Of a stretch of DNA of 64,000 bases, positions 19,757 through 33,648 are shown one piece after another. The position numbers and the translations under genes were made by a program. The notes beneath the pieces were generated by a model. That model saw nothing but the letters and a program-made list of their open reading frames with translations, was not told where the DNA came from and searched no databases. Position 1 is the stretch's first letter, and each line of letters opens with the position of its first letter. This stretch comes from Azolla caroliniana (lineage: Eukaryota > Polypodiophyta), in contig JBHGNT010000010.1 of NCBI GenBank assembly GCA_043228905.1, forward strand, positions 12,524,001 through 12,588,000, read 5' to 3'.

Positions 19757-20180
19757 TGTCAGGAATAGTACTAAAGCAGAGATGGAATTAGTACTAAGAA
19801 GAACAGTACAATTAGTACTAAGAGGACGGGACTGCGTAAGATTCCCGAGAGAGAGGAAGTGAGAAGAGGAGAGAGAGAGAGATAAGATGATGACAACAGC
19901 TCTTATATTATATGAAAGATAAGTACAAATCAGCTAAGCGGCTTAAGACTGGTGTTGAACCAATTTGGTTCAAAACAATGCCTTGTGCCTCCTTTTATAG
20001 TGTTTTTAGGAATAATCCTGAAGCTTCTAGAATGTTCCAGAGAGATCTGGAATATACATCAATTTTCTATGATAAAGCATAAATAAAAATAATATCCTAC
20101 AAATTACAATTCAGTCTAATGGTAAGAGCTCGACCCATGTAGCATAAGGTCATGGGTTCGAGTCTTGCCATATCATGACA
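19757..20180 (-). mobile_element. E2 5' LTR (424 bp)
   Basis: Right-hand LTR of the minus-strand element; begins TGTCAGGAATAG and ends ATCATGACA on the plus strand. The TATA box, the 19-bp palindrome (19955-19973), the GA-rich run and the tRNA-like segment (A box 20112-20122, B box 20155-20165) match the other LTR. CTAGT at 20181-20185 completes the 5-bp target duplication. Confidence 0.93.
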
Positions 20181-20424
20181 CTAGTTGGTTCAGATACTTG
20201 TTTTTTACACGAGACTCCCGGGTACAACAATTGGCATGGGAAAAACTAAATACATCATAGATCATGAGTTAATATCTCATCGATAAAAACCCTTGAAATT
20301 ATTAAATCTTAAAAACGAGAGTGTGTTAGAATAATCCTCAGTTTCTCGTTAATACTTGCACAATCTATAAATATTATTTATTACTAATCAATGATTGCAA
20401 TATTAAAAAGTACACTAGATATGA

Positions 20425-20496
20425 TCCATTGTAGTCTAGTTGGTTAGGATACTTGGCTTTCACCCGAGAGACCCGGGTTTAACTCCCGGCAATGGA
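20425..20496 (+). tRNA. tRNA-Glu(TTC)-like, good cloverleaf
   Basis: Acceptor and T stem are perfect, the anticodon stem has one G-U pair and the loop CTTTCAC gives TTC. The A box TAGTCTAGTTGG is intact. The only clear flaw is T for C at T-loop position 56, making the B box GGTTTAACTCC. A tRNAscan-type search should score it, but no Pol III terminator follows within 100 bp. Confidence 0.6.
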
Positions 20497-21662
20497 AACG
20501 ACAATATCATATATAAAATTTCCGACGTATATCATGTGTTAATTGTTTGATAACTTCCGGGTACAACAATAGGCATTGGAAAAACTAGAGACATCATAGA
20601 TCATGAGGTAATGTCGCATCGATAAAAACTTTTCAAATTATTAAATCTTAAAAATGACAGCGTGTTAGAATAATCCTCAGTTTCTCGTTGATGCTTGCCC
20701 AATATATCAATATCACTTATTACTAATCTATGATTGCAATATATCTATACACAAGATAGGATCCATTGTACTCTAGTTGGTTGCGCAATAAATAAATATT
20801 ATTTATTACCAATCAATGATTTATCACTAATCAATAATTGCAATATTAAAAAGTGTACCAGATGTTATCCATGGAAGTCTAGTTGGTTAGAATACTCGGC
20901 TCTCACACGAGAGACACGGGTTTAACTCCCGGCAATGAAAACGACAATATCATATATTAAATTTCTGAGGCATATATTGTGTTAACTGTTTGATAACTCA
21001 AATACTCAAGACCTCAAGTAGATGTTACAATAATGTACAATTAACTAAATAATCAATATTATGTTTGAAGGATTGATGACGAACATTGCTTTCCTTTTTT
21101 TCTCCTAACATCAATTTCTAAACTTAATCCCATTATTCAATTAATAGTAGAGGTTTCAAATGAAATTTGACAAAATATTATTATGTTCGGGAAAAGGAGA
21201 ACCAATATATTTAGTCGTGGTTATTTCTCAACATTATTACGACAAACTAGTACACCAAGAATTATAGTTTGGATAACTTGATACAATTTCTAAAAATACG
21301 CATAGATTATCGAGTAATGGTGAATTCTGGCTGACATGGCACCATGTTTCTTTATTTGAAGTAAAGCACTAGAATATTACAATAACTAATATATTTACTA
21401 AATGAATTCCATTGTAGTCTAGTTGGTTTGGATCATTGTGTTTTACACAAGACTCCCAAGTACATCAATTGGCATGAGAAAAACTAGATACATCATAGAT
21501 CATGAGTTAATATCGCATCGATAAAAACCCTTGAAATTATTAAATCTTAAAAACGAGAGTGTGTTCGAATAATCCTCAGTTTCTCGTTGATGCTTGCGCA
21601 ATATATAAATTATATTTATTACTAATCAATGATTGCAATATTAAAAAGTACAGAAGATATGA

Positions 21663-21734
21663 TCCATTGTAGTCTAGTTGGTTAGGATACTCGGATTTCA
21701 CCTGAGAGACCCGTGTTCAAGTCCCGCCAATAGA
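21663..21734 (+). pseudogene. tRNA-Glu(TTC)-like module A
   Basis: Anticodon TTC with an intact A box and anticodon stem. The T stem (CCGTG/CCCGC) and the 3' acceptor strand (CAATAGA) have mismatches. Confidence 0.6.
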
Positions 21735-23123
21735 AACGACAATATCATATATTAAATTTCCGACGCATATGATGTTTTAATTGTTTGATAACTCAAAAAC
21801 TCAAGATTATGTTTGAAGGATTGATGATGAACTTTCCTCGATCAAGATTCCAAAAATACGCATTGATTGTCAAATAATGGTGAATTCTCGATTATCATTG
21901 CACCATGTTTGTTTATTTGAACGAAAGCACTTGAATATTACATTAACCAATTCATTTACTAAATGAATTCCATTGTAGTCTAGTTCGTTCAGATCCTTGT
22001 TTTTTACACAAGACTCCCGGGTACAACAATAGGCATTGGAAAAACTACATAAATTATAGATGATGAGGTAATGTCGCATCGATAAAAACCGTTGAAATTA
22101 TTAAATATTAAAAACGAGAATGTGGTTACGACAAATTAGTACACCAACAATTATAGTTTGGATAACTTGATAGAATTTCCAAAAATATGCATAGATTGTA
22201 CAATAATGGTGAACTCTCGATCAACATTGCACCATATTTCTTTATTTGAAGCAAAACAATAGAATATTACATTAACTAATTCATTTACTAAATAAATTCC
22301 ATTGTGGTCTAGTTGGTTCGGATCCTCGTTTTTTTACGCATAGATTGCAGAATTATGGTCAACTATCGAGAGACCCGGGTTCAACTCCCACCAATAGAAA
22401 AGACAATATCATATATCATATTTTGCGACGCATGTCATGTGTTAAGTGTTCGATAACTGAAAAATTAAAGACCTCAAGTAGTGGTTACAATAATGTACAA
22501 TTAACAAAATAATCAATATTATGTTTGAAGGATTGATAAAGAACTATACTTTGATTTTTTTCTCCTAACATTAATTTCTAAACTTAATCCCATTATTCAA
22601 TTAAAAGGAGAGGTGTCAAATGAAATTTGACATAACATTATGTATTTCGGGACAAGAAAAAGCAATATATTTAGTCGTGGTTATTCCTCAATATCGTTAC
22701 GACAAATTAATACACCGACAATTATAATTTGGGTAGCTTGATACAATTTCCAAAAATACGCATAGATTGTAGAATTATAGTGAACTCTTGATGATCATTG
22801 CACCATGTTTCTTTATTTGAAGCAAGGCACTAGAATATTACATTAACTAATTCATTTACTCAATGAATTCCATTGTAGTCTAGTTGGATCAGATCCTTGT
22901 ATTTTACACGAGACTCCTGGGTACATCAATTGGCATTGGGAAAACTATATACATCATAGATCATGATATACTGTGGCATTGATAAAAACCCTTGAAATTA
23001 TTAAATCTTAACAACGAGAGTGTGTTAGAATAATCCTCTGTTTCTCATTGATGCTTGTGAAATATATAATAATTATTTATTATTACTCAATGATTGCAAT
23101 ATTAAAAAGTGCAAAAGATGTGA

Positions 23124-23195
23124 TCCATTATAGTCTAGTTGTTTAGGATACTCGACTCTCACCCGAGAGACCCGGGTTCAACTTCCGGCAATGGA
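23124..23195 (+). pseudogene. tRNA-Glu(CTC)-like module A, mildly degenerate
   Basis: Anticodon CTC. The 7:66 pair is A-C, the anticodon stem has one A-C clash and the T stem has one G-U. Otherwise complete. Confidence 0.6.
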
Positions 23196-25355
23196 AACGA
23201 CAATATCATATATTAAATTTCCCATGCATATGATGTGCTAACTATTGGATAATATAGAAACTCAAGATCAAGATCTAAAGTAGTTGTTACAATAATGTAC
23301 AATTAACAAAATAAACAATATTATGTCTGAAGTATTGATGAGTAACTTTACCTTGATTTTTTTCTCGTAACATCAATTTCTAAAGTTAATCCAATTATTC
23401 AATTAATGGTAGAGGTTTCAAATGAAATTGGACAAAACATTATGTTTTTCAGGACAACAAGAAGCAGTAGATTAAAGTGGGGTTATTCCTTAACATTGTT
23501 ATGTCAAATTACTACAACAACAATTATAGCTTGGATAACTCGATACAATTTGAAACAATACGCAGAATAATGGTCAACTGTCGACAAGCATTGCACATGT
23601 TTCTTTATTTGTAGGAAAGCACTACAATAGTACATTAACTAATTCATTTACTAAATGAATTCCATTGTAATCAAGTTGCCTCGAACCATTCATTTTTACC
23701 CGAGACGTGTGGGTAGAAGAATAGGCATAGGAGAAACTAGATACATCATAGATCATGAGTTAATTTGGCATCGATGAAAACCCGTGAAATTATTAAATTT
23801 TAAAAATAAGAGTGTGTTAGAATAATCCTCTGTTTCCCGTTGATGCTTGCACAATATATAAATATTATTTATTACTAATCAATGATTGCAATATTAAAAA
23901 CTGCACAAGACGTGATCCATTGCAATCTTGTTGGTTAGAATACTCGGCTCTCACACGAGAGACCCCGGTTCAACTCTTGCGAATAGAAAGGACAATATCA
24001 TATATCAAATTTTGCGACGCATGTCATGTCTGAACAATTTGATAATGGAGAAACTCAAGACCTAAAGTAGTTACAATAATGTACGATTAACAAAATAATC
24101 AATATTATGTTTGAAAGATTGATAAAGAACTTTACTTTGATTTTTTTCTCTTAACATCAATTTCTAAACTTAATCACATTATTCAATTAATAGTAGAGGT
24201 TTCAAAAGGAGAGTGTGTTAGAATAATCCTCTGTTTCTCGTTGATGCTTGCGCAATATATAAATATTATTTATTACTCATCAATGATTGCAATATTAAAA
24301 AGTGCACAAGATGTGATCCATTGGAGTATAGTTGGTTAGAATACTCGACTCTCACACGAGAAACCCGGGTTCAACTCCCGGGAATATAAAGGACAATATC
24401 ATATATCAAATTTTGCACCATGTTTCTTTATTTGTAACAAAGGACTAGAATGGTATAACAACTAATTCATTTACTAAATGAATTCCATTGTAATCAAGTT
24501 GCCTTGGATGCACGACTATAAGTAGATATATCATATATTATGAGTTAATGTGGCATCGATAAAAACCCTTGAAATTATTAAATCTTAAAACCGAGAGTGT
24601 GTTAGAATAATCGTCAGTTTTTCATTCATGGTTGCGAAAAATATATATATTATTATTTTCTAATGAATGATTGCAATAATAGAAAGCAGAGAAGATGTAA
24701 TCCATTGTAGTCTAGTTGTTTAGAATACTCCGTTCCTACCCAAGAGAACCGGGTTCAACTCCCGTCAATGGATACATCATAGCTCATGAGTTAATTTGGC
24801 AACGATAGAAACCCGTGAAATTATTAAAACTTAAAAACGAGACCGTGTTAGAATAATCTTATGTTTCTCGTAGATGCTTGCACAATATATAAATTTTTTT
24901 TTTTTTTTTCTTCTAACATGAATTTCTAAACTTAATCCCATTATTCAATTAATGCTACACCTTTCAAATGAAATTTGACAAAACATTACGTTGTTCGAGA
25001 TAACAAGAAGAAGTATATTTAGTTCTGGTTATTCCACAACTTTTTTACAACCAATTATTTCTTTATTTCTAACAAAGGACTAAAATGGTACATTAACTAA
25101 GTCATTTACTAAATGAATACCATTGTAATCAAGTTGCATTAGATCCTTGCTTTTTACCTAAGACGCCTAGGTACAAGTAGATATATCCTATATCATGAGT
25201 TAATATGGCATCGATAAAAACCCTTGAAATTATTAAATCTTAAAAACAGCAGTGTGTTAGAATAATCATTAGTTTTTCGTTGATACCTGTGAAATATATA
25301 AATATTATTAATTTCTAATCAATGATAGCAAGATTAAAAAGCACACAAGATGTGA

Positions 25356-25427
25356 TCCACGATAGTCTAGTTGGTTAGGATACTCGGATTTCACCTGAGA
25401 GACCCGAGTTCAACTCTCGACAATGGA
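25356..25427 (+). pseudogene. tRNA-Glu(TTC)-like module A, CCACGATAG subfamily
   Basis: The 5' acceptor strand TCCACGA no longer pairs with CAATGGA at three positions. The same change appears at 35857, 46283 and 54547, showing spread of a defective variant by amplification. Confidence 0.6.
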
Positions 25428-26982
25428 AACGACACTATCATATATTAAATTTCTGACGCATATCAGGTGTTAACTGTTTGATAACTCAAAAACTCAAGTC
25501 GTAAAGTAGGTGTTACAATAATGTACAATTAACAAAATAATCAATATTATGTTTGAACGATTGATGACGAACTTTACGTTGATTTTCTTCTCCTAACATC
25601 AATTTCTAAACTTCATTCCATTATTCGATTAATGGTAGAGGTTTCAAAAGAAATTGGACAAAATATTATGTTGTTCGGGACAACACGAAGAAGAAAATAT
25701 TATGTGGTTATTCCTCAACATTATTACAGTAAATTAGTACACCACCAATTATAGTTTAGATAACTTGATTCAATTTCAAACAATACGCATAGATTGCAGA
25801 ATAATGTTCAACTGTCGACAAGCATGGTACCATTTTTTTATATTTGTGGCATAGCACTGGAATAGTACATTCACTAACTCATTTACTAAATGAATTCCAT
25901 TGTAATCAAGATGCCTCGAATCGTTGATTTTTACCCGAGACGTGTGGGTACAAGTACAGGCATAGGAAAAACTAGATACATCATAGCTCATGAGTTAGTT
26001 TGGCAACGATAAAAACCGGTGAACTTATTAACTCTTAAAAACGAGAGTGTGTTAGAATAATCCTCTGTTTCTCGTTGATGCTTGCGCATTACATAAATAT
26101 TATTTATTACTAATCCATGATCGCAATATTAAAAAGTGGAGCAGATCTGATCGATTGTAGTCTAGTTGGATAGAATACTTGACTCTGACCCGATAGACCC
26201 GTGTTCAACTCTCGGGAATAGAAAGGACCATATCATATATTACATTTCCGACGCATATCATCTGTCATCTGTTTGATAACTGAATAACTCAAGACCTAAA
26301 GTAGGTGTTACAATACTGTACAATTAACAAAATAATCAATATTATGTTTGAAGGATGTATAAGGAACTTTACTTTGAATTTTTTCTCGTAACATCAATTT
26401 CTAAACTTACTCCCATTACTCGATTAATGATAGAGGATTCAAATGAAATTGGACAAAACATTATGTTGTTCGCGATAACAAGAAGCAGTATATTTAGTTG
26501 TGGTTATTCCTCAACATCGTTACGATAAATTAGTACACCAAACATTATAGTTAGGATAACTTGATACAATTTCAAACAATACGCATAGATTGTAGAATAA
26601 TGGTCAACTGCCGATGTGTATTCCACCATGTTTCTTTATTTGTAAGAAAGGACTAGAATGGTACATTAACTAAATTCCATTGTAATTTAATTGCCTTGGA
26701 TCCTTGCGTTTTACCTGGGACGCCCGGGTACAAGTAGATATATCATATATCATGAGTTAATGTGTTATCAATAAAAACCCTTGAATTTATTAAATCTTAA
26801 AAACGAGAGTGTGTTAGAATAATCCTCAATTTTTCGTTGATGCTTTCACAAAATATAAATAATATTTATTTCTAATCAACGATTGTAATATTACAAAGCA
26901 CACAAAATGTGATCCATTGTACTCTAGTTGGTTATTAAAAACTAATCAATGATTGCAATATTAAAAACTACACAAGATGTGA

Positions 26983-27054
26983 TCCATTATAGTCTAGTTG
27001 GTTAGGATACTCGGCTCTCACCCGAGAGACCCGGGTTCAACTCCCGGCAATGGA
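26983..27054 (+). tRNA. tRNA-Glu(CTC)-like, best copy
   Basis: Differs from the consensus only at position 7 (A for G, giving A-C at the base of the acceptor). Anticodon stem CTCGG/CCGAG, anticodon CTC, T stem CCGGG/CCCGG, A box TAGTCTAGTTGG and B box GGTTCAACTCC are all intact. The sequence is close to plant tRNA-Glu(CTC) as I know it, differing mainly in an acceptor A-U for G-C pair and the T loop TTCAACT. The first T-run (T7, 27202-27208) is about 150 nt downstream. Confidence 0.65.
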
Positions 27055-27201
27055 AACGATGATATCATATATTTAATTTGCGACTCATATCATGTGTTAA
27101 CCGTTTGATAACCCAAGACCTAAAGTAGGTTTTACAAGAATGTACAATTAACAAAATAATCAATATTATGTTTGAAGGATTGATAACGAAATTTGCTTTG
27201 A

Positions 27202-27208
27202 TTTTTTT
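27202..27208 (+). terminator. T7 tract after module A (putative Pol III terminator)
   Basis: ATTTTTTTCTCC lies about 150 nt after the tRNA-like module at 26983 and recurs at the same offset in most units. It is the first T-run of at least 5 after module A, so a Pol III transcript from the module would be about 230 nt. Confidence 0.35.
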
Positions 27209-28414
27209 CTCCTAACATCAATTTCTAAACTTAATCCCATTTTTCAATAAATAGTGGAGGTTTCAAATGAAATTCGACTAATCATGATGTTGTTCAGGAC
27301 ACGAAGAAGTAGTATATTTAGTTTTGGTTACTTCTCAACATTGTTACGAGAAATTAGTACAATACGTATAGATTGCAAAATAATGGTCAACTGTCGACAA
27401 GCATTGCACCATGTTTCTTTATTTGTAGCAAAGCACTAGAATACTACATTAACTAATTCATTTACTCAATGAATTCCATTGTAATCAACCTACCTCCAAT
27501 CATTGATTTTTATCCGAGATGCGCGGGTACAAGCACAAGCATAGGAAAAACTAGATACATCATAGATTATGAGTTAATTTGGCATTGATAAAAGCTCGTG
27601 AAATTATTAAATCTTAAAAATGAGAGTGTGTTAGAATAGTCCTCAGTTTCTCGTTGATGCTTGCGTAATATAGAAATAATATTTATTACTAATCAATGAT
27701 TACAATATTAGAAAGTGCACAAGATGTGATCCAATGTAGTGTAGTTCGTTAGGATACTCGGCTCTCACCCAAGAGACTCGGGTTTAATTCCCGGAAATGG
27801 AAACGACAATATCATATATTAAACTTCTGACGCATATCATGTGTTAATTGTTTGATAACTTAAAAACTCAAGAATTAAAGTAGGCGTTACAATAATGTAC
27901 AATTAATAAAATAATCAATATTATGTGTGAAGGACTGAGAAAGAACCTTAGTTTGATTTTTCTCTCCTAACATCAATTTCTAAACTTAATCCCATTATTC
28001 GATTAATTGGAGAGATTTCAAATGAAATTGGACCAAACATTATGTTGTTCGGGACAACAAGAAGCAGTATATTTAGTCGTGGTTAGTCCTCAACATTGTT
28101 ATGACAAATTAGTACACGAACAATTATAGTTTGGATAACTTGATACAATTTCCAAAAATACGCATCGATTGTCGAATAAAGATGAATTCTCGATGAGCAT
28201 TGCACCATATTTCTTTATTTGAAGTAAAGCAGCAGAATATTACATCAGATATCATGAGTTAATGTGGCATCGAGAAAAACCCTTGAAATTATTAAATCTG
28301 AAAAACGAGAGTGTGGTAAAATAATCTTGAGTTTTTCGTTGATGCTTGCGCAAAATATAAATATTATTTATTTCTAATCAATGATTGCAATTTTAAAAAA
28401 CACACAAAATGTTA

Positions 28415-28486
28415 TCCATTGATGTCTAGTTGGTAAGGATACTCGGCTCTCAACCGAGAGACCCGGGTTCAACTCTCGGCAATGGA
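28415..28486 (+). tRNA. tRNA-Glu(CTC)-like, foldable
   Basis: Acceptor and anticodon stems are perfect (CTC, loop CTCTCAA) and the T stem has one G-U. Positions 8-10 read ATG instead of TAG, damaging the A box start. B box intact. Confidence 0.5.
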
Positions 28487-29970
28487 AACGACAATGTCAT
28501 ATATTAAATTTCCGACGCTTATAATGCGTTATCTGTTTGATAACTTAAAAACTCAAGACCTAAAGTAAATGTTACAATAATGTACAATTAACCAAATAAT
28601 CAATATTATGTTTGAAGGATTGATGACGAATTTTACTTTGAAATTTCTCTCCTAACATCAATTTCTAAACTTAATCCCATTATTCGATTAATGGTGGAGG
28701 TTTCAAATGAAATTGGACAAAACATTATGTTGTTCAAGATAACAAGAAGCAGTATATTTGGTTGTGGTTATTCGTCAACATTGGTACGACAAATTAGTAC
28801 ACCAACAATTATAGTTTGGATAACTCGATACAATTTCAAACAATATGCATAGATTGTAGAATAATGGTCAACTGTCGATGAGCATTGCCAAATGAGTTCC
28901 ATTGTAATCAAGTTGCCTCGAATCGTTGATTCTTACTCGAAACGCGATAGGAAAAACTAGATACATTATATATCAAGAGTTACTGTGGCATCGATAAAAA
29001 GCCGTGAAATTATGAAATCTTAAAAACGATAGTGTGTTACAACAATCCTCGCTTTTTCATTTATGCTTAAGAAATATATAAATAATATTTATTACCAATC
29101 AATGATTGCAATATTAAAAAGTGCACAAGATGTGATCCATTGATGTCTAGTTGGTTAGAATACTCGGCTCTCACACGAGATACCTATGTTCACCTCCTGG
29201 TAATAGAAAAGACAATATCATATATAAAATTTTGCAACGCATGTCATGTGTTAACTGTTTGATAACTCAAAAACTCAAGACGTAAAGTACTTACAATAGT
29301 GTACAATTAACAAAATGAACTGAAAAACTCAAGCTCTAAAGTAGTCGTTAGAATAATGTACAATTAAGAAAAATAATCCAAATTATGTTTAAAGGATTGA
29401 TAATGAACTTTGCTTTGATTTTTTTCTCCTCACATCAATTTCTAACCTTAATACGAATATTCAATTAATAGTAGCGGTTTCTAATGAAATTTGACAAAAC
29501 ATAATGTTGTTCGCGACAAGGAGAAGCAGTATATTTAGTCGTGGTTATTCCTCAACATTGTTACGACAAATTAGTACACCAAGAATTATAGTTTGGATAA
29601 CTTGATATAATTTCCAAAAATACGCACAGATTGTTGAATAATGGTGAATTCTCGATGAGCATTGCACAATGTTTCTTGATTTGAAGTAAAGCACTAGAAT
29701 ATTATATTAACTAATTCATTTACTAAAAGAATTCCTGTAGAGTCTAGTTTTTATATGAGACTCACGGGTACAACAATTGGCATGGGAAAAACTAGAGACA
29801 TCACAGATCATGAGTTAATATCGCATCGATAAAAACACTTGAAATTATTAAATCTTAAAAACGAGAGTGTGTTACAATAATCCTCAGTTCCTCGTTGATG
29901 CTTGTGCAACATATAAATATTATTTATTACTAATCTATGATTGCAATATTAAGAAGTACAGAAGATAGGA

Positions 29971-30042
29971 TCCATTGTAGTCTAGTTGGTTAGGATACTC
30001 GGCTTTCACCCCAGAGACCCGGGTTCAAGTACCGGCAATGAA
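29971..30042 (+). pseudogene. tRNA-Glu(TTC)-like module A
   Basis: Anticodon TTC and intact A box. It has one mismatch each in the acceptor (2:71), anticodon stem and T stem. Confidence 0.6.
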
Positions 30043-32309
30043 AACGAGTATATCATATATTAAATTTCCGACTCATAGCATGTGTTAACGGTTTGGTAAC
30101 TCAAGACCTAAAGTAGATGTTACAATAATGTACAATTAAGAAAATAATCAATATTATGTTTGAAGGATTGATGATGAACTTTGCTTCGATATTTTTCTAC
30201 TGACATCAATTTCTAAAGTTCATCCCATTATTCAATTAATAGTAGAGGTTTCAAATGAGATTTGACAAAACATTATGTTGTTCGGGACAAGAAGAAGCAA
30301 TATATTTAGTCGTGGTTATTTCTCAACATGGTTACGACAAATTAGTACACTAACAATTATAGTTTGGATGACTGGATAGAATTTCCAAAAATACGCATAG
30401 ATTGTAGAATAATGGTGAACTCTCGATCAACATTGCACCACATTTCTTTATTTGAAGGAAACCAATAGAATATTACATTAACTAATTCATTTACTAAATG
30501 AATTCCATTGGAGTCTAGTTGGTTGGGAACCTTGTTTTTTACACGAGACTCCTAGGTACAACTATAGGCATTGCCAAAACTAGATACATCATAGATCATG
30601 AGTTAATTTGGCATCGATAAAAACCCGTGAAATTATTAAATCTTAAAAACGAGAGTGTGTTAGAAGAATCCTCAGTTTCTCGTTGTTGCTTGCGTAATAT
30701 ATAAATATTATTTATTACTAATCAATGATTGCAATCTTAAAAACTACACAAGATGTGAACCATTGTACTCTAGTTGGTTTGGATACTCAGGTCTCACGCG
30801 GGAATCCCGGGTTCAACTCCCTGCAATGGAAACAACAATATCATATGTTAAATTTTCGACGCATATCATTTGTTAACAGTTTGATAACTCAAAAACTGAA
30901 GACCTAAAGTAGGTGTTACAATTAACAAAATAATCAATATTATGTTTGATGGATTGATAAAGAATTTTAGTTTGATTTTTTTTCCTAACGTCAATTTCTA
31001 AACTGATTCCCCTTATTCAATTAATACTAGTGGTTTCAAATGAAATTTGACGAAACATTCTGTTGTTTGGGACAAGGAGAACCAATATATTTAGTTGTGG
31101 TTATTCCTCAACATTGTTATGACAAAAATACGCATAGATTGCAAAATACTGGTCAATTGTCAACAAGCTTTGCACCATGTTTCTTTATTTGTAGCAAAGC
31201 ACTAGAATAATACATTAACTAATTCATTTACTCAATGAATTCCATTGTAATCAAGTTGCCTCGACTCGTTGATTTTTGCCCGAGATGCGCGGGTACAAGC
31301 ACAGGCATAGGAAAAACTAGATACATCATAGATCATGAGTTAATTTGGCATCGATAAAAACCCGTGAAATTATTAAATCTTAAAAACGGGAGCGTGGTCG
31401 AATAATCCTCTGTTTCTCGTTGATGCTTGCACAATATATAAATATTATTTATTACTAATTAATGATTGCAATATAAAAAAGTGCACAAGATGTGATCCAT
31501 TGTAGTCTAGTTGGTTAGAATACTTGGCTCTCACACCAGAGACCCAGCTTCAACTCCAGGGAATAGATTGCAACAACAATTATAGTTTGGATAACTTGAT
31601 ACAATTTCAAACAATACGCATAGATTGCAAAAAAATGGTCAAGTTGTATTCTAGCTGGTTTGGATAATTGTTTTTTACACAAGACTCCCGGGTACAACAA
31701 CTCGCATGGGAAAAACTAGATAGAGCATACATCATGACGTAATGTCGCATCGATAAAAACCATTCAAATTATTTAAATCTTAAGAACGAGAGTGTGTTAG
31801 AATAATTCTCAGTTTCTCGTTGATGCTTGTGCAATATATCAAGATTACTTATTACTAATCTATGATTGCAATATATCTATACACAAGATAGGATCCATTG
31901 TAGTCTAGTTGGTTAAGATAGGATCTAGTTGTAATGGAAAAGACAATATCATATATCAAATTTTGGGACGCATGTCATGTGTGTACTGTTTGATAACTCA
32001 AAAACTCAAGCCCTAAAGTAGTTCTTACAATAATGTACAATTAACAAAATAATTAATATTATGTTTAAAGGATTGACAAAGAACTTTACTTTAATTTCTA
32101 AACTCAATCCCATTATTCGATTAATGGTAGAGGTTTCGAATCAAATTGGACCAAACATTATGTTCTTCGGGAGAACAAGAAGCTGTATATTTAGTTTTTT
32201 GTTGAGTGGGTTATAATAATCTTCAGTTTTTCGTTGATGCTTGCGCAATAAATAAATATTATTTACTACCAATCAATGACTCCAATATTAAAAAGTGCAC
32301 AAGATGTTA

Positions 32310-32381
32310 TCCATTCTAGTCTAGTTGGTTAGAATACTCGGCTCTCACACGAGAGACCTGGGTTCAACTCCCGGGAATAGA
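32310..32381 (+). pseudogene. tRNA-Glu(CTC)-like module with 7:66 pair flipped
   Basis: Position 7 is C and position 66 is G where the consensus has G and C, so pairing is kept. A C-A mismatch at 3:70 remains. Anticodon CTC. The same flipped pair is at 36652. Confidence 0.5.
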
Positions 32382-33576
32382 CAGGACAACATCATATATT
32401 AAATTTGCCAACGCATGTTATGTTATGTGTTAACAATTTCATAACTAAAAAATTCAAGACCTAAAGTAGTTACAATTATGTACAATGAACAAAATAATCA
32501 ATATTATGTTTCATGGATTGATAAAGAATTTTAGTTTGATTTTTTTTCTTAACGTCAATTACTAAACTGAATCCCCTTATTCAATTAATACTAGTGTTTT
32601 CAAATGAAATTTGACGAAACATTATGTTGTTTGGGACCAGAAGAACCAATATATTTAGTTGTGGTTATTCCTCAACATTGTTATGACAAATTACAACACC
32701 AAGAATTATAGTTTGGATAACATTGTTATGGCAAAATAATAGTCACCTGTTGACTAGCATTGTACCATGTTTCTTTCTTTGTAGCAAAGCACTCGAATAG
32801 TACATTAACTAACTCATTTAGTCAATGAATTCCATTGTAATCAAGTTGCCTCGAATCGTTGATTTTTGCCGGAGACGCGTGGGTACAAGCACAGGCATAG
32901 GAAAAACTAGATAAAAACCCGTGAAACTATTAAATCTTAAAAACGAGAGTGTATTAGAATAATCCTCAGATTTTCGTTGATTCTTGCACAAAATATAAAT
33001 AATATTAATTTCTTATCAATGATTGTAATATTACAAAGCACACAAAATGTGATCCATTGTACTCTAGTTGGTTAGGATACTCAGCTCTCACCCGAGAGAC
33101 CCGGGTTCAATTACCGGCAATGGAAACGACAATATCATATACTAAATTTTCGACGCATATCATGTGTTAACTGTTTGATAGCTCAATAACTCAAGACCTA
33201 AAGTAGGTGTTACAATAATGTACAGTTAACAAAATAATCAATATTATGTTTGAAGGATTGATAAAGAACTTTACTTTGATTTCCTCCTTGTAACACCAAT
33301 TTCTAAACTTAATCCCATTATTCGATTGTAATTAAGTGGCCTCGAATCGTTGATTTTTACCCAAGACGTGCGGTTACAAGCACAGGCATAGGAAAAACTA
33401 GATACATCATGCACGATGAGTTAATTTGGCATCGATAAACACCCGAGAAATTATTAAATCTTAAAAAAGAGAGTGTGTTAGAATAATCTTCTGTTTCTTG
33501 TTGATACTTGCGCAATATATAAATATTATTTATTACTAATCAATGATTGCAATTTTAAAAAGTGTAAAATATGTGA

Positions 33577-33648
33577 TCCATTGAAGTCTAGTTGGTTAGA
33601 ATACTCGGCTCTCACCTGAGAGACCCGGGTTCAACTCCCGGCAATGAA
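33577..33648 (+). pseudogene. tRNA-Glu(CTC)-like module A, mildly degenerate
   Basis: T stem perfect, anticodon stem with one G-U, anticodon CTC. A C-A mismatch at 2:71 and an A at position 8 are the flaws. A closely similar copy is at 52920. Confidence 0.55.

Noticed and set aside
24885-24910. T-run as the tail of another LINE or SINE insertion
   Set aside because: The run sits at the usual ATTTTTTTCTCC position of the unit, next to a deletion junction, and no foreign sequence adjoins it.
26983-27054. A fully functional host tRNA-Glu gene
   Set aside because: Even the best copy has an acceptor mismatch and no T-run terminator close to its 3' end. I call it tRNA-like and leave function open.
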